NCBI GenBank assembly: GCA_019916065.1
Contig: CM034234.1
Coordinates: 17,871,520-17,935,519, forward strand
DNA length: 64,000 bases
Direction: 5' to 3'
Origin: Vitellaria paradoxa
Lineage: Eukaryota > Streptophyta > Magnoliopsida > Ericales > Sapotaceae
Part shown: positions 61,914-64,000 of the stretch, piece after piece
Position numbering within the stretch: position 1 is the stretch's first letter
How the letters are laid out: each line of letters starts with the position of its first letter
The notes under the pieces: generated by a model
What the model was told of the DNA's origin: nothing
The model's input: the letters and a program-made list of their open reading frames with translations, nothing else
Database searches by the model: none
Program-made: the position numbers and the translations under genes

Positions 61914-62032
61914 TTTTTTTTTTTTTTTTTTGTTGATATATCAGGGTGTTTAAGTCAATTTTGCGCGCCTCGACTAATTCTTAGAAACCGTAAAGTTAAC
62001 GATCGGGTGAATCTCCAATAGTTCTTATACGG
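61914..62032 (-). mobile_element. SINE-like repeat, 3' part only
   Basis: On the plus strand a T run (61914-61930) precedes GGGTGTTTAAGTCAATTTTG and CGCGCCTCGACTAATTC, and AACGATCGGGTGAATCTCC follows. Reverse-complemented, this matches the 3' half of the copy at 11421-11585 and ends in poly(A). The promoter half is missing, so it is a 5'-truncated copy. Confidence 0.5.
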
Positions 62033-62740
62033 CTCTTTTGTAATTTAGACAAAAAGTATAAAATTTCTGTAAGGGAGCTTCAGAGAGTTTCAATATCATC
62101 TTCACAATGTGAACAAAGAAAGTCAGTTTCTCTATCGCAGTGGGGCTTTGACGGGCGCTAAAACGATGTGAACTTGAACCTCCAAATACAATGTTTGATT
62201 TTTCTTCAAACATACACATGCCAAAGTGACTTCCAATTATAAAAGGACTTTTCGATTGATTAGTGAAACGACTTTCACCTTCTTCCTTACTTCCAACAAG
62301 ACCGTTTCTTTTTTTGGCGTGGTCCATAGACTTTGAAAATTGCTAAACGGACCTCACTTTTTTATCTTCTTAGATTTGGTTTGAAAACGAAAAATCAACT
62401 TTTGGGTTTTAAACTTTTTTTTAAGTCATCTTATACGATTTTTTTTTTTTTTTGGTGTCAAAATTTGATTTTGTTGGTTAGTTTTTTTTAGCATTTTATT
62501 CGTAATCATCAAAAAAATTGAAGTATGGTGGTTACTTCAATCTAAATGGATTCTAATTTCATTACGAAATGGTTGTTACTTTGAATTTTAGTTATTTTGT
62601 ATTTGTTAAAATTTGTATTTGTTTTGTCACATTCGCAAGTGTTATGTTAATTTATTATTTTTTGTAACCATAACTATTGAAATAGTACTAAAATTTCAAG
62701 TTTGCACTTCTTCTTGGCTAGAATGACTTAAATTATTTAC

Positions 62741-63220
62741 ATAATAAAACACAGTACATTTCAAAAATATTCCTCTCACAAATTCATATTCAAAAACTGA
62801 GATTGAGTTTTATTTTTCAACAAATAGTTAAGATTTTTTACAAACTAAAATTTTTCTTCAAACTCCTGCCTAGTCTTTGAACAGTTCACATTGTGCTAGA
62901 CCATTAAGTGAGTTGAACTCAATAGTAATATCTGAAGACTTATATTAAGAAAAATAAAAATTTTATTTTTTGGTATTATAATAAAACACAAGATATTTCA
63001 AAAATATTTCTCTCACAAATTAAAATCTAAAGGTTAAGATTGAGTTTTATTTTTCAACGAATGACTAAAATCTTTTATAAACCAAAACTTTTCCTCAAAC
63101 TCTCGCCCAATATTTGGATCACTTCACATTTTGATAAACCATTGAGTCAAATTTAATGATGATATCTGAAGAGGTATATTGAGAAAGATAAAAATTTTAC
63201 TCCTCGATATTACAATGAAA
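62741..63220 (+). repeat. 237-bp tandem duplication
   Basis: Unit 62741-62977 is repeated at 62978-about 63220 with moderate divergence. Shared words include ATAATAAAACACA, ATTGAGTTTTATTTTTCAAC and GATATCTGAAGA-like sequence. No coding frame persists across both copies. Confidence 0.75.
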
Positions 63221-63857
63221 CAAGAATTTATTTGAGTTTTTGAAGAGGGAAAATGTCATAACATATTTTAATTTTAAATGCGTGCGTATTAAATTTTAAT
63301 TAAATAGTGCTGGATTGTTGTTAGTAACCTTATAACCACCAATTTTGCTATCTCAAGCGTCATATCATTAGCTTAGTCATTTGGAGTAGCGTTTCATTTA
63401 TCCCCAGCCAATCAGCCGCCATGAATGGCACACGTTAGGTCAGTCACTCTATGTGGCACTTGTCATGTCAGCTGTCCTAAGTGGCTCCTCACAACAGTTT
63501 AGTTGCCCGTATAACTTTTCATCCTATCAACTCATCCATCCTGAGTAGCTTTATATCATTCCAAATTGGCTTAAGAAACCTTACACAAACCAAAAATGCG
63601 TGGGTAGTCTTCAAGGACCCTCGACATCAAATCGACAAGGATTGTTGCCTCCAGCTACTCTTTAGCACTCTCAACATTCAAAACGAACTTTCCAACACAT
63701 AAATTGAATTAAATTGCTTAGGGAATCTACCAAGAGTGATATATATCATTTCAACCATGGCTCCACACCCATGCCTTGCAAACATTTGCTTTGGAGAAGA
63801 TAGAGGATTATTATTCTCAGCACACGATAAAAGTTGTTTAACACTATAAATATATCC
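63221..63857. other. mixed-composition tail region
   Basis: The stretch at about 63360-63700 is less AT-rich (for example CAGCCAATCAGCCGCCATGA), open for 73 codons on the plus strand, and may be part of a retroelement. The translation resembles no family I know. No gene is claimed. Confidence 0.35.
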
Positions 63858-64000
63858 TTTTTTTTTTTTTGTAATTGACTGTGTTCGGGTCAGTTTGAGC
63901 GCATCTGACTAATCTCTATTATCATAAAGTTAACGAGTAGGTAAACTCTCCAATAATTTTGAGAAAATTCGAAATAGTGACCATTGGGATGGAATAAAAT
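63858..64000 (-). mobile_element. SINE-like repeat running off the window end
   Basis: A T run (about 63858-63870) precedes GTGTTCGGGTCAGTTTGAGC and GCATCTGACTAATCTC, then AACGAGTAGGTAAACTCTCC. In reverse this matches the family of 11421-11585. The last bases include a match to AATGGTCACTA plus a B-box-like part, so the copy extends beyond the window and may be complete. Confidence 0.5.

Noticed and set aside
62025..62327. 100-codon minus-strand open frame
   Set aside because: The translation matches no family I recognise, lies next to a SINE fragment and has no splice or promoter context. It is possible repeat-derived sequence only.

Overview
The window is nuclear DNA from a flowering plant, very probably a eudicot. 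It is AT-rich, with long AT-rich introns and gene-poor stretches, many (TA)n, (CT)n and poly(A) tracts, GT-AG introns, and proteins of plant-only families. The species cannot be named from what is visible. I found no bacterial, organellar or viral block, no rRNA or tRNA gene and no CRISPR array.

Six protein-coding genes can be assembled exon by exon. From left to right they are: a thylakoid-lumen PsbP-domain protein of the PPD6 type (+, 5940-10272, 3 exons, 267 aa); a membrane-anchored bZIP stress factor of the bZIP17/28/49 group (-, 11877-15837, 2 exons, 778 aa); a single-exon GARP-type MYB factor resembling MYBC1 (-, 20869-21798, 309 aa); a tau-class glutathione S-transferase (+, 30495-31896, 2 exons, 228 aa); a B1-type mitotic cyclin (-, 32302-35352, 8 exons, 455 aa); and a SCAB-type actin-binding protein (-, 40698-52639, 12 coding exons, 494 aa, with a 5' UTR exon near 54.7 kb). 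In the spliced genes, reading frames join in phase at every junction. A possible broken fragment of an S40/DUF584 (senescence-regulator) gene lies near 22.8-23.1 kb.

The gene order is informative. PPD6, bZIP17/49 and MYBC1 neighbours occur in Arabidopsis in two separate places (At3g56650-60 and At2g40950-70), and the cyclin and SCAB neighbours match At2g26760-70. The window therefore seems to keep an ancestral order that Arabidopsis has split. These locus numbers are recalled, not searched.

The rest is mostly small or decayed transposable elements, several with clear boundaries. These include a 1.3-kb Mutator-like element with a 9-bp target duplication (3410-4704); a second in the last SCAB intron (40838-41622); a 130-bp MITE containing an 18-bp perfect palindrome (16489-16618); a tRNA-derived SINE with a 16-bp target duplication (38129-38327); three diverged copies of another SINE-like family; a LINE reverse-transcriptase tail inside a SCAB intron (about 46.4-47.0 kb); and a small LTR element whose LTR copies face each other, with a 5-bp target duplication and a tRNA-Met primer site (52714-53057). 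Regions 22-30 kb, 35.7-40.6 kb and 55-64 kb hold no gene I can support.

The genes do not form a cluster with one function. Several relate to stress or cell-cycle control, but this looks like ordinary conserved plant gene order and not an undescribed system.
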